From Taeniopygia guttata (Eukaryota; Chordata; Aves; Passeriformes; Estrildidae), in the NCBI RefSeq assembly GCF_048771995.1, contig NC_133026.1:117199501-117263500 (forward strand): a DNA stretch of 64,000 nt, written 5' to 3'. A program made the translations under genes and the position numbers. This document shows, one piece after another, positions 13,801 to 23,600 of the stretch (positions are counted from its first letter, which is position 1; each line of letters starts with the position of its first letter). Under the pieces are notes generated by a model. The model had not been told where the DNA came from. It worked only from the letters and a program-made list of their open reading frames with translations, and did no database searches.

Positions 13801-15138
13801 TCCAAGAACCGTAAACTCAAATCTATGTTCTCCTACTGAAGAAAATTATAGACTGCCCCATGCTGTGGCAAGGCTAACCTAGAAAACAATTAGCAGGACA
13901 CAGGTTTCCTGGCTTACGGGACTTCTCTCCCAAACAAAAAAGAAATCAAGAGTCACTAAAATAATTTCAACAAGTCCACAAATACCCACTATGAAAGCAA
14001 CACAAATGAAAAACAGAATTATGGCACAAATAGGTCTCAGTGATATAAAGAATAATGTATGCTTGCCACGTATACATGTAAAAGCCAGAGTTCTTTGTTC
14101 TTTCACATTCTTTACAATTAAATAATGACATAATTGAAGAGAAAGGAGCACTACATAAACTTCAGTAATTCATAATCTTAGAAGTCTAATTCAGCTCTTG
14201 AAATTACTAAATTCTGACTTTCGTTTCTCTCATTTCTAAGTAATAAATACATTTTTAAGCTAATATTACACTTCAGGAAAAGAAATCAGGACTTCAGCGC
14301 TTATGATTAAGAATGAGAAGAAACAGGCAAAAGCTGGAACAAGTTATATTAGATACAGATAGATTTTGGGTTGATTGGTCCTTTCAAGTTTGAGAAGGTT
14401 TTGTTTGTTTATAATACCATGAGGCTGTTCAAATGCTGAACAGTGTGCCAGAGAGGTTATGGAATCTTCATCCTTCAAGGTGTTGAAGATCAAGCAAACA
14501 CAACCATGAGTTGTGATCTGAGTGCACCTAATTTGGGCATGGGACAGGACTACATTGCCTCAGGAGCTTGTTTCTAACCTATCCTATGACTGGATTTTGA
14601 CTTTTATAAAGTGAAAATCAAATCCCTGTCCATATTTACCAAGCTCTATGACTTCATCTTAACAAAGAGATTTAAGGGTCCTTACCTCACTCCACATAAA
14701 AAGTGAATTAGCTGTACTAGAGAAAAAATGCAAAGTAAATTAATATATTTTAAAATATCCCCTGGAACAATGTGTCATTTTTGAAATACATGTTTTTTTT
14801 TAAAAAACACATGCAATTAATACCAACATTATATAAAACCAGGCATTATTTTTCACGTTTTTACTTGTTTAAACAATTTCATTTGTAAACTGCATGTTTA
14901 ATCAACTTGTTTAGCAAAGTTTAAAAATGCCCTACCAACACAGAAATTTATCCAGAATACTTACTAGTAAAGCTGAATGAACAACCTGAGGGTTGGGATG
15001 GTCCAAAAACAGAATAAGACCTGGCAGGCATCCTTGATCCTGAACAATGGCCCGTCTGTTCAATGGATCCGCTGCTAGATCTCGGAGTTGGTTAACCACA
15101 GATAGTGCATCAGGCTCCTCACTCATAGCAGAATTCAT
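10800..15138 (-). CDS. ARMC1: ARMC1 (armadillo repeat-containing protein 1), 5' part of the gene; 3' exons outside the window
   Basis: Two coding exons are visible: 14965-15138 (coding part) and 10800-10891. Joined, they encode the N-terminal ~88 residues, including [20 protein letters not shown], the start of the armadillo-like fold, and [16 protein letters not shown]. This is near-identical to vertebrate ARMC1 (about 280 residues). ARMC1 is known as a small protein at the mitochondrial outer membrane, linked to the MICOS/SAM bridging complex and to mitochondrial distribution. The start is placed at 15138 because it aligns with the mammalian N-terminus and has A at -3. An in-frame ATG at 15156 would add six residues (MNGAEK). 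The second exon ends in split phase (AA|GTAAGT), so the reading continues into an exon not found in 1-10799. The gene is transcribed away from MTFR1. Confidence 0.94.
11068..11455 (+). mobile_element. Old, diverged CR1 LINE fragment
   Basis: Weak but ordered CR1 3' similarity: GAGAATAGGTTGAGAGACTG, then AGCTTTTACAAAGATGG, GCAGACAAGGGGAACAGCCA, GGTAGTACAACACTGGAACAG, and near the end AGTCCCTTCCAATAAACA. It is much more diverged than the other copies, so an older subfamily is likely. Confidence 0.7.
14370..14600 (+). mobile_element. Probable old CR1 fragment
   Basis: The stretch GTGTGCCAGAGAGGTTATGG, then TCCTTCAAGGTGTTGAAGATC, and later GCTTGTTTCTAACCTATCCTATGA follows the order of the CR1 3' module. 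Divergence is high and edges are approximate. Confidence 0.55.
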
Positions 15139-15168
15139 CTTTTCTGCACCATTCATACAAAATACATG
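14965..15168 (-). CDS. ARMC1: ARMC1 start-codon exon (5'UTR plus coding)
   Basis: On the minus strand a T-rich tract ending in CAG gives an acceptor just before 15168. The donor CTA|GTAAGT follows 14965 in phase 0. Coding starts at 15138 (preferred) or 15156 and runs through [13 protein letters not shown]. The 5' leader in this exon contains a four-codon uORF (ATG at 15167) whose TGA overlaps the ATG at 15156 as ATGA. Confidence 0.93.
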
Positions 15169-16837
15169 CTGAAAAAAAAATTATTACCACTATCACAACA
15201 TTTATCATCAATTAAAACAGAGACAAAAAAAAAAAGCACAAAGGCAATTATTTGTTCAAAACAAAAAGGTATAAAAAACTCAAGGACTAGAATTCATGGT
15301 AGGTGGATGGAATTGGTAAGGATGTGTGGGTCCTGAAATTTATAAACTGGAAATCTAAACTTCCTGCGCAGAGAACAGATATATTTGGATAATAAGATTT
15401 TTATTTGTTTCCTATACATCATTTCAGACCAGTCAATCTTTATGGGAGTCTTGTGTGTTGTTTTTTTCTCCTTACACTAGTGACAAATGTTTTCAATAAA
15501 TCCAGTCTTCTCACAAGGCACCCTAGAAGACTATAAACATCTTTCTGTGTAAAGGTGCAAAAAACAAAATCTTTTCAGAGTAGCTTTGGCAATCAAAAGG
15601 TTTTACAGAAAAATGAACCACAAAAAATCAACAGTGCATCAAGAACAGTGAACATTAAGCTCTATTCTATATATCAAATAACTAGTGTAATGCCACACAT
15701 TCAAAGATAGAAACGGCCTTAGAGGCTGTGTTTGAGTTGTTTTTTCTCCTTTTCACAAGTATCCCTCAATAAAAGAGAGCAAGCAGGTCACGCCTTGCTC
15801 AGTCGAAGTCCAAGCCACCAGATCGATTTCAAAGGAGACGTGTTAGTGTGAGAGTATCAGATTGCAGAGCTGTTTAATAATAACTACTTAACAGGCAACA
15901 AAAGCATAGGTTTGTTCAGAGAAAATGCTAATATCTTGGAGTAAAAAAACCAATTTCCTTGTGCCTCAGAAACTACTAAATGCTAACTGTAGTCCTGGTT
16001 GTTGCCAGTACCAACTCAGCCAAGTAACTTTAGGCACAAAAGTGGGAGTGAATACATATTGTTAATTTGTTAAATCACTTGTTTTCCCCCAAATAAAGAA
16101 CAAATACAATTTTAAAGCAATCACATTCTTTTAACATCATTTGCCAACATTAAATAGTTTTTCTTCACTGAAGGTTGGCCTCTGAGGAACATAAATTTAC
16201 CACACTCATCAAAAACAATGAACCATAAACATGTATTTAGATTATGATAATTTCTGAAATTTTCACTGAGAAAAAAAATGCTGTTAATCTCTAAGTCAAT
16301 GCTCCTTACTTCAGGAGATTGCTAGAGTGAAAAGTACAGGCCAATTATTAGCTTCCAGACTATTTATATGGACTATCAGAAATCAAAAAGATATCAACTG
16401 GGAGATACAGTAGCTCAACCAATACAAGTTTGTTTTCCAAAGGAAAAACTCTAATATAAAAGAAACAAAACAAAACCTCAGGAAACAAAACCACCAAACA
16501 AACAAAGCCAAACCAACTCTGTTGAGTATTATTAAATATTCTCCATAGTACAGGAAGGAACTTACTATTCAAGACTTAAAAATCAAGTCAGGAGTGGAGC
16601 TGATGCTAACCAAAGTCTCCGACTTCCATGTCCGTGTCCCAAGCACCAGATTATTCTTATAACTCTTTCCATCCTGATCACCTTTTGCCTTTTTACTTCT
16701 AATCCCCTGAAAAAACCCACCCACAAAACCAAGTTTTACCCTCTCCTATTCCATTAGGCTACACTCATCTGAAGGGAGCTCCAAGAAAGATGGAGAGGGA
16801 CAAAGGCATATCACTATATGCCTTCACAAAGGCATAC
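15169..16837 (-). other. ARMC1 first intron (5' leader side), nothing recognised
   Basis: AT-rich sequence between the start-codon exon and the CR1 copy at 16.84 kb. No coding exon is seen. The non-coding first exon is expected further right, in the CpG island. Confidence 0.65.
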
Positions 16838-17102
16838 AGTGACAGGACAAGGGCTAAGGTCTTTAACCTGAAAAGGGGGCAGGTTTGGATTAGAGAGTGG
16901 AAGAAATTGCTGTCAGGGTGGTGATGCATTTGAACAAGTTACCCAGAAGCTGTGGATGCCCCATCCCTAGAAGTGTTCAAGGCCAACTTGGATGGAGCTC
17001 TGAGCAACGTGGTCCAGTGGAAGGTGTTCCTGCTCAGGGTAGGGGGCTTAGAACTAGATGTTCTTCAAGGTCCCTTCCAACCCAAACCATTACATGATTA
17101 TG
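16838..17102 (+). mobile_element. CR1 LINE 3' fragment
   Basis: Shows CAGTGACAGGACAAGGGCTA, GGCAGGTTTGGATTAGAGAG, GAAGTGTTCAAGGCCAACTT and the end CAAGGTCCCTTCCAACCCAA followed by a degenerate ATTACATGATTA tail. It lies about 200 bp from the CpG island, antisense to ARMC1. Confidence 0.93.
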
Positions 17103-17878
17103 CTATCCTCAGACTCTTCTCCATCTCTCCTAAGCTTCAACTCCGGAGACAGCTCTGAAACCCTCACCCTTCTCCACGACCTGCAAAAACCAATTCCACC
17201 AAAACTCGCACCCCTGCCCACTTCCCGGAGTATTTTTTAATTTAAAAAAAAAAAAAATTGGTCTTAAAAGTTATAATAAGATATCTATAATTCAGGAGTG
17301 TGGCAGAGCAGCGAGCTAGATGCCTGCTCTTGTCCCCTGTTCGTAGCTTTGAGATCAAAGCCCGACCCAGGCACCACGACCCTGTCTCTCTGTCGCTCTC
17401 CCCCTCCGCTCTGTGCTCTGGCCGGGGCGGCCCTGGAGAGGCACTTCCACAGCTCCGCTGCAGCCCTCCCCAGGCGGCCGAGGCCTCAGCCCGCCTGGGA
17501 CCAGGCCCGGGACTCAGCTCCCCAGGCCCCGCGGCCGGCGGAGACTCAGCCCCGCAGTCACCGGCAACAGGAGCTCCGGAATGCGTTTGGAAGGCAAGGG
17601 GGGTCTCGGTCGCACACGCCGCCCCCTCACGGTCCTTCCCGGAGCGGCCTGTTCCCCTCCCCGGCAGGGCCGTACCGTCGCAGAAGCCGTCCCCGGGCGG
17701 ACTCGCAGCTCAGCTCCGCGCCCCCATGTCCCACGGGGCGGGGCGGCCTGCGGAGAGCGGCGGGAGGAGCACGGGAAGAGGCTCGGGAAGAACCGCGGGA
17801 TGAGCACCGGAACGAGAGCGCCCGCACCGCCCACCGGAGCCCGCTCTGACCCCGCACCGCTCAACGCCGCGCGCCGCG

Positions 17879-17911
17879 ATTGGCGCGTACTGAGCGCGGA
17901 CCTCCGCCAAT
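17879..17911. promoter_or_regulatory. Pair of divergent CCAAT boxes
   Basis: ATTGG at 17879-17883 (CCAAT on the minus strand) and CCAAT at 17907-17911 (plus strand) sit 28 bp apart in CpG-rich sequence. Both have typical NF-Y flanks (GATTGGCG and GCCAATCG). Confidence 0.6.
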
Positions 17912-17951
17912 CGTGGAGGTCTTTGTTCGTGGGAGGCGCGCGGTGAAGGCA

Positions 17952-17963
17952 GGGAGGTGTAGT
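17952..17963 (-). promoter_or_regulatory. ZNF143/THAP11-type motif (ACTACACCTCCC)
   Basis: The minus strand reads ACTACACCTCCC, matching the ACTACANNTCCC core of the SBS/ZNF143-Ronin element found close to many housekeeping start sites. It sits about 70 bp from a CCAAT box. Assigning it to ARMC1 is inference from position. Confidence 0.55.
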
Positions 17964-18000
17964 CCGAGCGCTGTAGTACAGAAACACACCCCTCGCACAG

Positions 18001-18440
18001 CTGCATTTGTTTTGTTTTGTTGTTTTTTTTTTTTCTCTCCAAAGACGGCTACCACCAGAACTTGAATTTACTGCTCAAATAAAGTGTAGCGTGTTCTGTA
18101 AAACAATCTAGAGTGAATCACACTTGATGCTGTATGGACAGCGAGTGCGCATCTCCTGGGTCAAAATCCGAAGCGGGTATTCCCCACCCCACGAGATACC
18201 GAAATTAGATTTGGTTTGGTATCAAATCAAGGCATCGTTAAGGCTGAAAAAACCTCTAACAGCACCAGGTTCAGCATCTTGATCCTTTACGATGGTTTGG
18301 GTCCCCATTAAGGCAAAGGTTTTCTGTTTCCTCGTTCCTCCAAGTAACCTTCGCACCTTATTTTAAAATGCTTCAGTAAAGTGTTCAGTAGTTTCTAAAG
18401 CTGAAAACAAGTAATGCTTAAATCAATTCAGCACGAAGAA
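18001..18440. other. AT-richer gap between the two CpG islands
   Basis: About 450 bp of lower-GC DNA beginning with a TTTTG/T-rich simple repeat (about 18005-18037). No gene is recognised. It separates the presumed ARMC1 and MTFR1 promoters. Confidence 0.6.
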
Positions 18441-18741
18441 ACTCTTCCTGAGTTTCTTTATCGCGCAGCCCCCTCTGCCCCACAGCGATCCCGTTCCCGC
18501 TCGGTTCCCACAGCGCTCCCGGCCCTCCTTTCCTCAAGGTTTTAACGGGACACAGCGGACGCCAGCGCAGGAGCCACGGGCGGTTCCGCAGCCGACAGCC
18601 GCGCCTCGGGGAGCCGCCGGCAGCCGCGCCGGGGCTGCGGAGGAGCCCAGCGGCAGCGGCCCCGCAGCCGCCGTAGGAGCGCGGCCGCAGGCGGGCACGG
18701 CAGCGCTGGAGGGGACCCCGCTGCCGCTCCCCACCGCCTCA

Positions 18742-19045
18742 GAATACGGAATCAGCGAGGCTGGAGAACACCTCTGAGGCTATCGAGTCCAGCCTGTGGC
18801 CGAGCGCCACCGTGTCATGGGGACCAGGGCACTGAGTGCCACATCCAGCCTTTCTCAAACACCTCCGGGCATGGTGACTCCACTGCCTCCGAGGGCAGCC
18901 CACTGCAACGTTTAATCACCCGCTTTGTGGACAAATTCCTCGCGATGTCCAACCTGAACCTGCCCCGGCACAGCTTGAAGCTGTGGCTTTTATCCCGTCC
19001 GCTAGTTGCCAGGGAGATGAGACCGACCCCCACACAGCTAAGACT
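18742..19045 (-). mobile_element. CR1 LINE fragment, reverse orientation, inside the CpG island
   Basis: Read on the plus strand it shows the antisense CR1 3' module: GAGTCCAGCCTGTGGCC, CACTGAGTGCCACATCCAGC, TGGTGACTCCACTGCCTCCG, ATGTCCAACCTGAACCTGCC, CACAGCTTGAAGCTGTGGC and AGATGAGACCGACCCCCACA. Its 3' end faces 18742. It is unusually CpG-rich for a CR1 copy. Confidence 0.93.
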
Positions 19046-19059
19046 AAAGGCTGCGGCTG

Positions 19060-19102
19060 TGGCACTGGCACTGGCACTGGCAATGGCAATGGCACCGGCA
19101 CC
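19060..19102 (+). repeat. TGGCAC/TGGCAA hexanucleotide repeat
   Basis: About seven imperfect units of TGGCAC, TGGCAA and CGGCAC, lying between the CR1 fragment and the core promoter. Any translated Thr-Gly or Ala-Leu runs here are repeat artefacts. Confidence 0.9.
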
Positions 19103-19137
19103 GCCCATCCCGGCTGCGCAGCCGGCGTCCCGCCCCT

Positions 19138-19160
19138 ATTGGCGGGTCCCGCTCACGTGA
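19138..19160 (+). promoter_or_regulatory. CCAAT box (inverted) next to a palindromic E-box TCACGTGA
   Basis: ATTGG at 19138-19142 is followed 10 bp later by TCACGTGA at 19153-19160. This is the high-affinity palindromic E-box class bound by USF, MITF/TFE and MYC-type factors. It lies about 110 bp upstream of the CCAAT array. Confidence 0.6.
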
Positions 19161-19270
19161 CCGCGCGGGGGGCGGCTCCCCCGCCGCTGCCGGCTCGGCG
19201 CCTGCCGGGTAGCGCCTCACCCCCGCAGCGCGCGCCACGTCCCGCCTCCCGCGCCCGCCGCCGGATCCGC

Positions 19271-19340
19271 GATTGGCCAGGGCGGTGCCGAGCCGGCCGC
19301 GGATTGGCCGAGGCGGCGCCGAGCCGGCCACGGATTGGCT
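19271..19340 (+). promoter_or_regulatory. Three tandem inverted CCAAT boxes at 31-bp spacing
   Basis: GATTGGC occurs at 19271, 19302 and 19333, each exactly 31 bp apart. The boxes are embedded in two near-identical 31-bp units (GATTGGCC, GGCGGYGCCGAGCCGGCC) plus a partial third. NF-Y binding with about 31-33 bp spacing is a known arrangement in mammalian promoters. This is probably the core of the MTFR1 promoter. Confidence 0.7.
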
Positions 19341-19416
19341 GCCGGGGCAGGGTCGCGAGCGGCCGCTCGAGCAGCGGGTGAGGCAGCGCGTCGGCCGCGG
19401 CGGCGGGTGAGGAGGT

Positions 19417-19428
19417 GGGGGGGGGGGG
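19417..19428 (+). repeat. G12 homopolymer in the MTFR1 CpG island
   Basis: A run of 12 G flanked by further G-blocks (GGTGAGGAGG before, TGGCGGCGG after). It has potential for a G-quadruplex on the plus strand near or within the presumed first exon. Confidence 0.7.
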
Positions 19429-20627
19429 TGGCGGCGGCCGCAGTAGTGGCGGCGGCCGCGGTTCTCCCGTTCCCCTTGGGCAGTCCGTTCCTTCCTCCTG
19501 GGCAATCCCTTCCTTCCTGGGCAGCCCCTCTTGGCGCGGCCGATCCCGGGCGAGGGGCGGTGCGGGAGGGGAAGCTTGCCTGAAAGCACGTCCAGGCCGC
19601 TCGGTGCGGCCCCGCTCTCCCGGGCAGGGCAGGTGCCGGCAGGACCGTGGAAGCGCCTCGAGGTGCTGGGCCGAAGCTTTTGTTCGTGCAGGGGACCTAC
19701 TGTGATGAGAAGGTGACAGGTCACGGGGAATAATGTAAATACAAGATCATGTGGAGATAATGTGGGAAGTTTTTTAAGGACGCTTTGAAGTAGAGAGTTG
19801 GTGAATGAGAGGGGGAAAGAGCCGTAATGGTTACGGTGGTTTTATTTTTCTTTTCTGTAAACTTACGCTGCTTGCTTTGTGCACCCTTAGTGATACTGCT
19901 GCCCTGCTCAGGTTCTTCTTTAGTGGTCATAAATAAGTAACTTGTTAGGTGCGTATTTTCATTTTGTTTAACGAGCTGTTTGAAATTCCAAATATTGAGG
20001 GTGAATAGAGTTTGAATGCTGAAATCAATCGTAGTGCATTGACCTCTGCCTAACAGCATCAGCAGTACTTCATTAATATTAACATGCTGTCCTCAGAGTG
20101 CTCTGCAGCTCTTGTGAAGGCAAGACTTAAAAATATTAAATAAATAGGAATTATATCTTCTGATCTCTACTGGCTTTTACCTGGGTGATAAAAATGACTC
20201 AGCTCAGTTATCTGCACATCAGGTCTAAAAGTTCTGATTGTTTGTTGCTGAATGCAAATAATCTGCTTCGTAGGGGTCACTAGCTACAATTTGATTGCTG
20301 TGTGTAGGAACTTGACATTGTTACACAGAGAGATATCTGGGGGGAAAGTTGGATATTTTAAATGCTTTTTCAGACAAACACACCCTTTTGTTTGTAAGAC
20401 TTACCTGCAGTTGTCTCTCAAAGCTGTAGCAGAAAGACTCTGCACAGGAGCTGGTGGGGAGGCCTGTCTGTCCAGCAGGGAAGTGCAGGTGTTTGTTTGT
20501 CATATAATACCTTGTGATCTATGGGTGTTGAAGGGTTTCACTTACCTCTCAGTGGTATCATAGTGCACTCTGCAGGTATAATCATTGCTGAGCAAAGGCT
20601 TTTGATTAAACTAGTGCAGAAACATAG

Positions 20628-20696
20628 TTTTTTTGTTTGGTTTTTGTTGTTGTTGTTGTTGTTGTTTTTTGGTTTGTTTTGGTTTTTTTTTTTTTT
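20628..20696 (+). repeat. TTG/T-rich low-complexity repeat
   Basis: TTTTTTTG followed by several TTG units and a 15-T run. It is a simple microsatellite in the MTFR1 intron. Confidence 0.85.
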
Positions 20697-23600
20697 GCTC
20701 TGTCCTTAGTTGTCAAGATAGGATAGCATGAATGAAATCTGATTAATAGGGTTTTGCATGTTCAGGTAAATACAATGGGGCTATATTTTTAAGAAAGCTT
20801 TAGCAATTTCTGTTGCAAGTATGTATGATTTTCAGTTTCTGCTTTGAATTTCATACCAGTACTAGCTTAGATTATCCCTGTAGTATTGACTCACATTTAT
20901 CTCTCTCTTCATGTCTTTCCAAACAGGTGGTTTTGTTAGTACTGGAGTGCTCTATTATTTGTAGCTTCCACACCAAAAAACAGTCTCCTGTTTCTGTCTG
21001 TATAACCTCTGACAAATGCATATTTACTTTGCTTGTAGCTGGTCTGTGTCAGTTTGGAACAGAATCTCTGCCTTTATCCAAAGATTCTTCTGCCCATTTG
21101 GCTGTTGTGATAATGGAGTTTGTTTTGCTTTATCTTCCTTTATTACTTTTTAAATTATGTTTCCTTGTGGACATAATGTTATTAGATTGGGTCATGTGGT
21201 AGTCTAGAAGATTGAGGAGATATGCTTGCCCTAGTTCTTGCTAAAATAAGGAGGAGCCTGGTCTTTATGCATTTCATTTTTTATGTGGCTGGTATTCCTT
21301 TGAACCTATGGTTCTTTGAAAATTTTATACTTCTTAAAGTTACGTCTTTTGAATTTAGAGACTATACCTTTCATTTTTCAGATTTCATATCTTTGTTTGT
21401 TCTTTGTTAAGGGTAATCTGCTCCATCAATCCCATTAAGTCATTCTCTTTTATGTTTGTAGGGATCCTAAATGAATGAGAGAAACCTTCAGAAAAAAAAA
21501 AAAAATATCAGATTTCCTTTAAAGAGCAAAAGCTCATGTTCTGAAGGGGACTTGGATAAATACAACATTCCAAAAATTCATAGAGGAATTTCAATTTGAA
21601 AGCAGTTGCATCTGATTTTCTTTCAACTTTTCATGTGTAGGACTCACTAAAAAGCGTGACAAAGGGCTCTTGTTCATAATTACTGGATATTATACCTTAT
21701 GTGTAGAAATTCCAGAGCTTTTATATTTATTTAATGAGCTTTTTGTAATCTGTAAGTGGTATTGTCTCTCAGCTTTGTAGACTTGATATTTGATATGAGA
21801 GTATTGAACAGAGCCTGCAAAAGTGGTTGGGAAAGGTAGTGGCAAACAATCTCTAGGGGGCTTGGAAACGTAGCCCTCCTCATTTCTAAGCCAAGGAATT
21901 CCTCCATATTTCCGTATCAGTAAGAAAGTTCTCCAGCATTGCTAATTTCTGGGTTTCATTGAAATGAACCTATGAAATTCCAGCCCCTTCATGCTTTATG
22001 CAGTGAAATGTAATTCTTTGCTCTTTGGATGTCTTGGTAATCTTGTCTATCACTGCTGCTCATCCTTGTAATCGTTTTGCTGAGGCACAGGAGAAGGACC
22101 ATTTTTAATGGCAGTATTACTTTCACTCGGGGCTCTTCATTGTAGTCATTGAGTTATGGAAATTTTTTGGGAATTAAACTATTTTTACTGTAGGTGGCAC
22201 CAAGGAGGGGATAAATACCACAAAGATCGATATTTTAAAAAACGTATTATTCTGTTTCTAAAAGCGATTAACATGTAACTTCTGCTTCTGAAAATGGCAT
22301 GTATACAGACCATGAGAGAAGAATTTGCTAATGATTTCATTCTTGCTGTCCAGCAATTTCTTTTGGAATGAACCCTGTCTGTTCTTGGCACATAAACCAA
22401 TTGTGAAATATTTGTGTTTTGTGAAGAAAGGTATAGTGCAAGATAGTCTGAAAGAAATAAGTATGAAGTTTTCCTGGAGATAATTCTGTAAACTCATATA
22501 AAAATATATTTTGAAGCATTTCTCTTGTAGAGAACAGATCAGCTGGAGGTTGTTCAAATATGGTGGTTTTCCTTAGTGCCACAAACTAAAGAAGCTAATG
22601 CAGGAACTGGGTGTTACTCTGTGCTCTTACAGGTGGATTTCAGTCACTTTCTTCTGCAAAAACAGACAGGTCCTTGAAAAGAGCAAGATATTGATGACCT
22701 GAGTCTCAAGTACTTTAAGTATTTAGACTACAGAGGAAACAATGACTTACAAAGTGAACTATAAATATTTGTTTTACTGAAGTAGTCGTTTTGTTGAATG
22801 AATGCTCTTTTGTGTTCAGTCATCAGAGTCTTGGAACCTGGAATTATGAAGGATCACCCTAATATTTTAGGGCAGGATAAGTGTTTTGGACTATTTCCAG
22901 TGCTTTGTGTCATCGTATTCATTCTTTTATTCCTGGGAATTTGAGTCCCATTGACCAAGTTTCAGAAATTAATTATCAATATTTCAAAAATTGCTTTGAC
23001 AAGTTTCTGAACATTGCAAGGTGAAATTCACTAGATATTGTTGTGCTGGGTGCTTATAGCTTGTCAGCATTTTCCATTTTACCTGCCATTGTCAGGGGAA
23101 AGCACTGAATACATACTGACTATGCATGTCACACACTGCTTTCTTTCCTGTTGCATCATGGTTGTCTTCCTTGCCTCTTACTGCTAATACATGTAGGCCT
23201 TTTTTTATGCCTGTAGGATGGAATCCACTTTGTAGCTTGCCTTTTTTAGCTTACTACTTCATATTCATACTGTTCTGACATCCTCATGTTGTGCTACTTC
23301 TTTTCTACATCTGGTTTTGTGCTTTTAATTGGTTATCTTGTCAGTTTTTCTGTTGTTCTTTTACCCATTTGCCTTTAAGTTTCTTAAATTCATGGAAACT
23401 TTCTAGACCTGCTCTGATTTCTTTGGAGGAAGTTCTAACACTCGCTTTTCACTTCTGTCTAAATTATCTTTGTTGTTAGACTCAGACCGCTCATTTAATC
23501 AGAAACAAAATCATACATTTTCTTCTCTGCCTGGAAGAAAACGTAACTCTGACTTATTTTAAACCATGAGCTGGCTGAAAGACCAATGTATCAGGATACA

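Larger units (their letters stand above)
10892..14964 (-). other. ARMC1 intron between the two visible coding exons
   Basis: A 4.07-kb intron with GT-AG ends (GTAAGT at 14964 reading down; CTTTTAG ending at 10892). It contains two old, strongly diverged CR1-like stretches in plus orientation and otherwise featureless AT-rich DNA. Confidence 0.9.
17290..17965. promoter_or_regulatory. CpG island 1, probable ARMC1 promoter and first exon
   Basis: GC and CpG density jumps abruptly from about 17290 and drops after about 17990. The motif set near the right edge points left: a ZNF143/THAP11-like site on the minus strand (17952-17963) and a CCAAT on the minus strand (17879-17883). This fits ARMC1 transcription starting at roughly 17.8 kb and running leftwards. 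I could not fix the non-coding exon's donor. Overlapping open frames in nearly all frames reflect low stop density in GC-rich DNA. Confidence 0.75.
18440..19710. promoter_or_regulatory. CpG island 2, probable MTFR1 promoter and first exon
   Basis: A dense CpG island carrying, left to right: a GC-rich block (18540-18730), a minus-strand CR1 copy (18742-19045), a hexamer repeat (19060-19102), a CCAAT box and an E-box (19138-19160), three 31-bp-spaced CCAAT boxes (19272-19338), and purine-rich GC sequence with a G12 run. MTFR1 transcription probably starts just after the CCAAT array. Candidate first-exon donors GTGAGG occur at 19378 and 19407, neither provable from sequence alone. Confidence 0.75.

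Noticed and set aside
17298-18065. Overlapping open frames of 60-183 residues on both strands
   Set aside because: They lie in a CpG island where stop codons are rare, occur in almost every frame, are rich in Arg/Pro/Ala/Ser, and lack recognisable domains. Promoter or leader sequence explains them better.
19044-19724. 226-residue minus-strand open frame
   Set aside because: It spans the CpG island, the hexamer repeat and the G12 run (read as Pro). Composition is repeat-driven and no homology is recognised.
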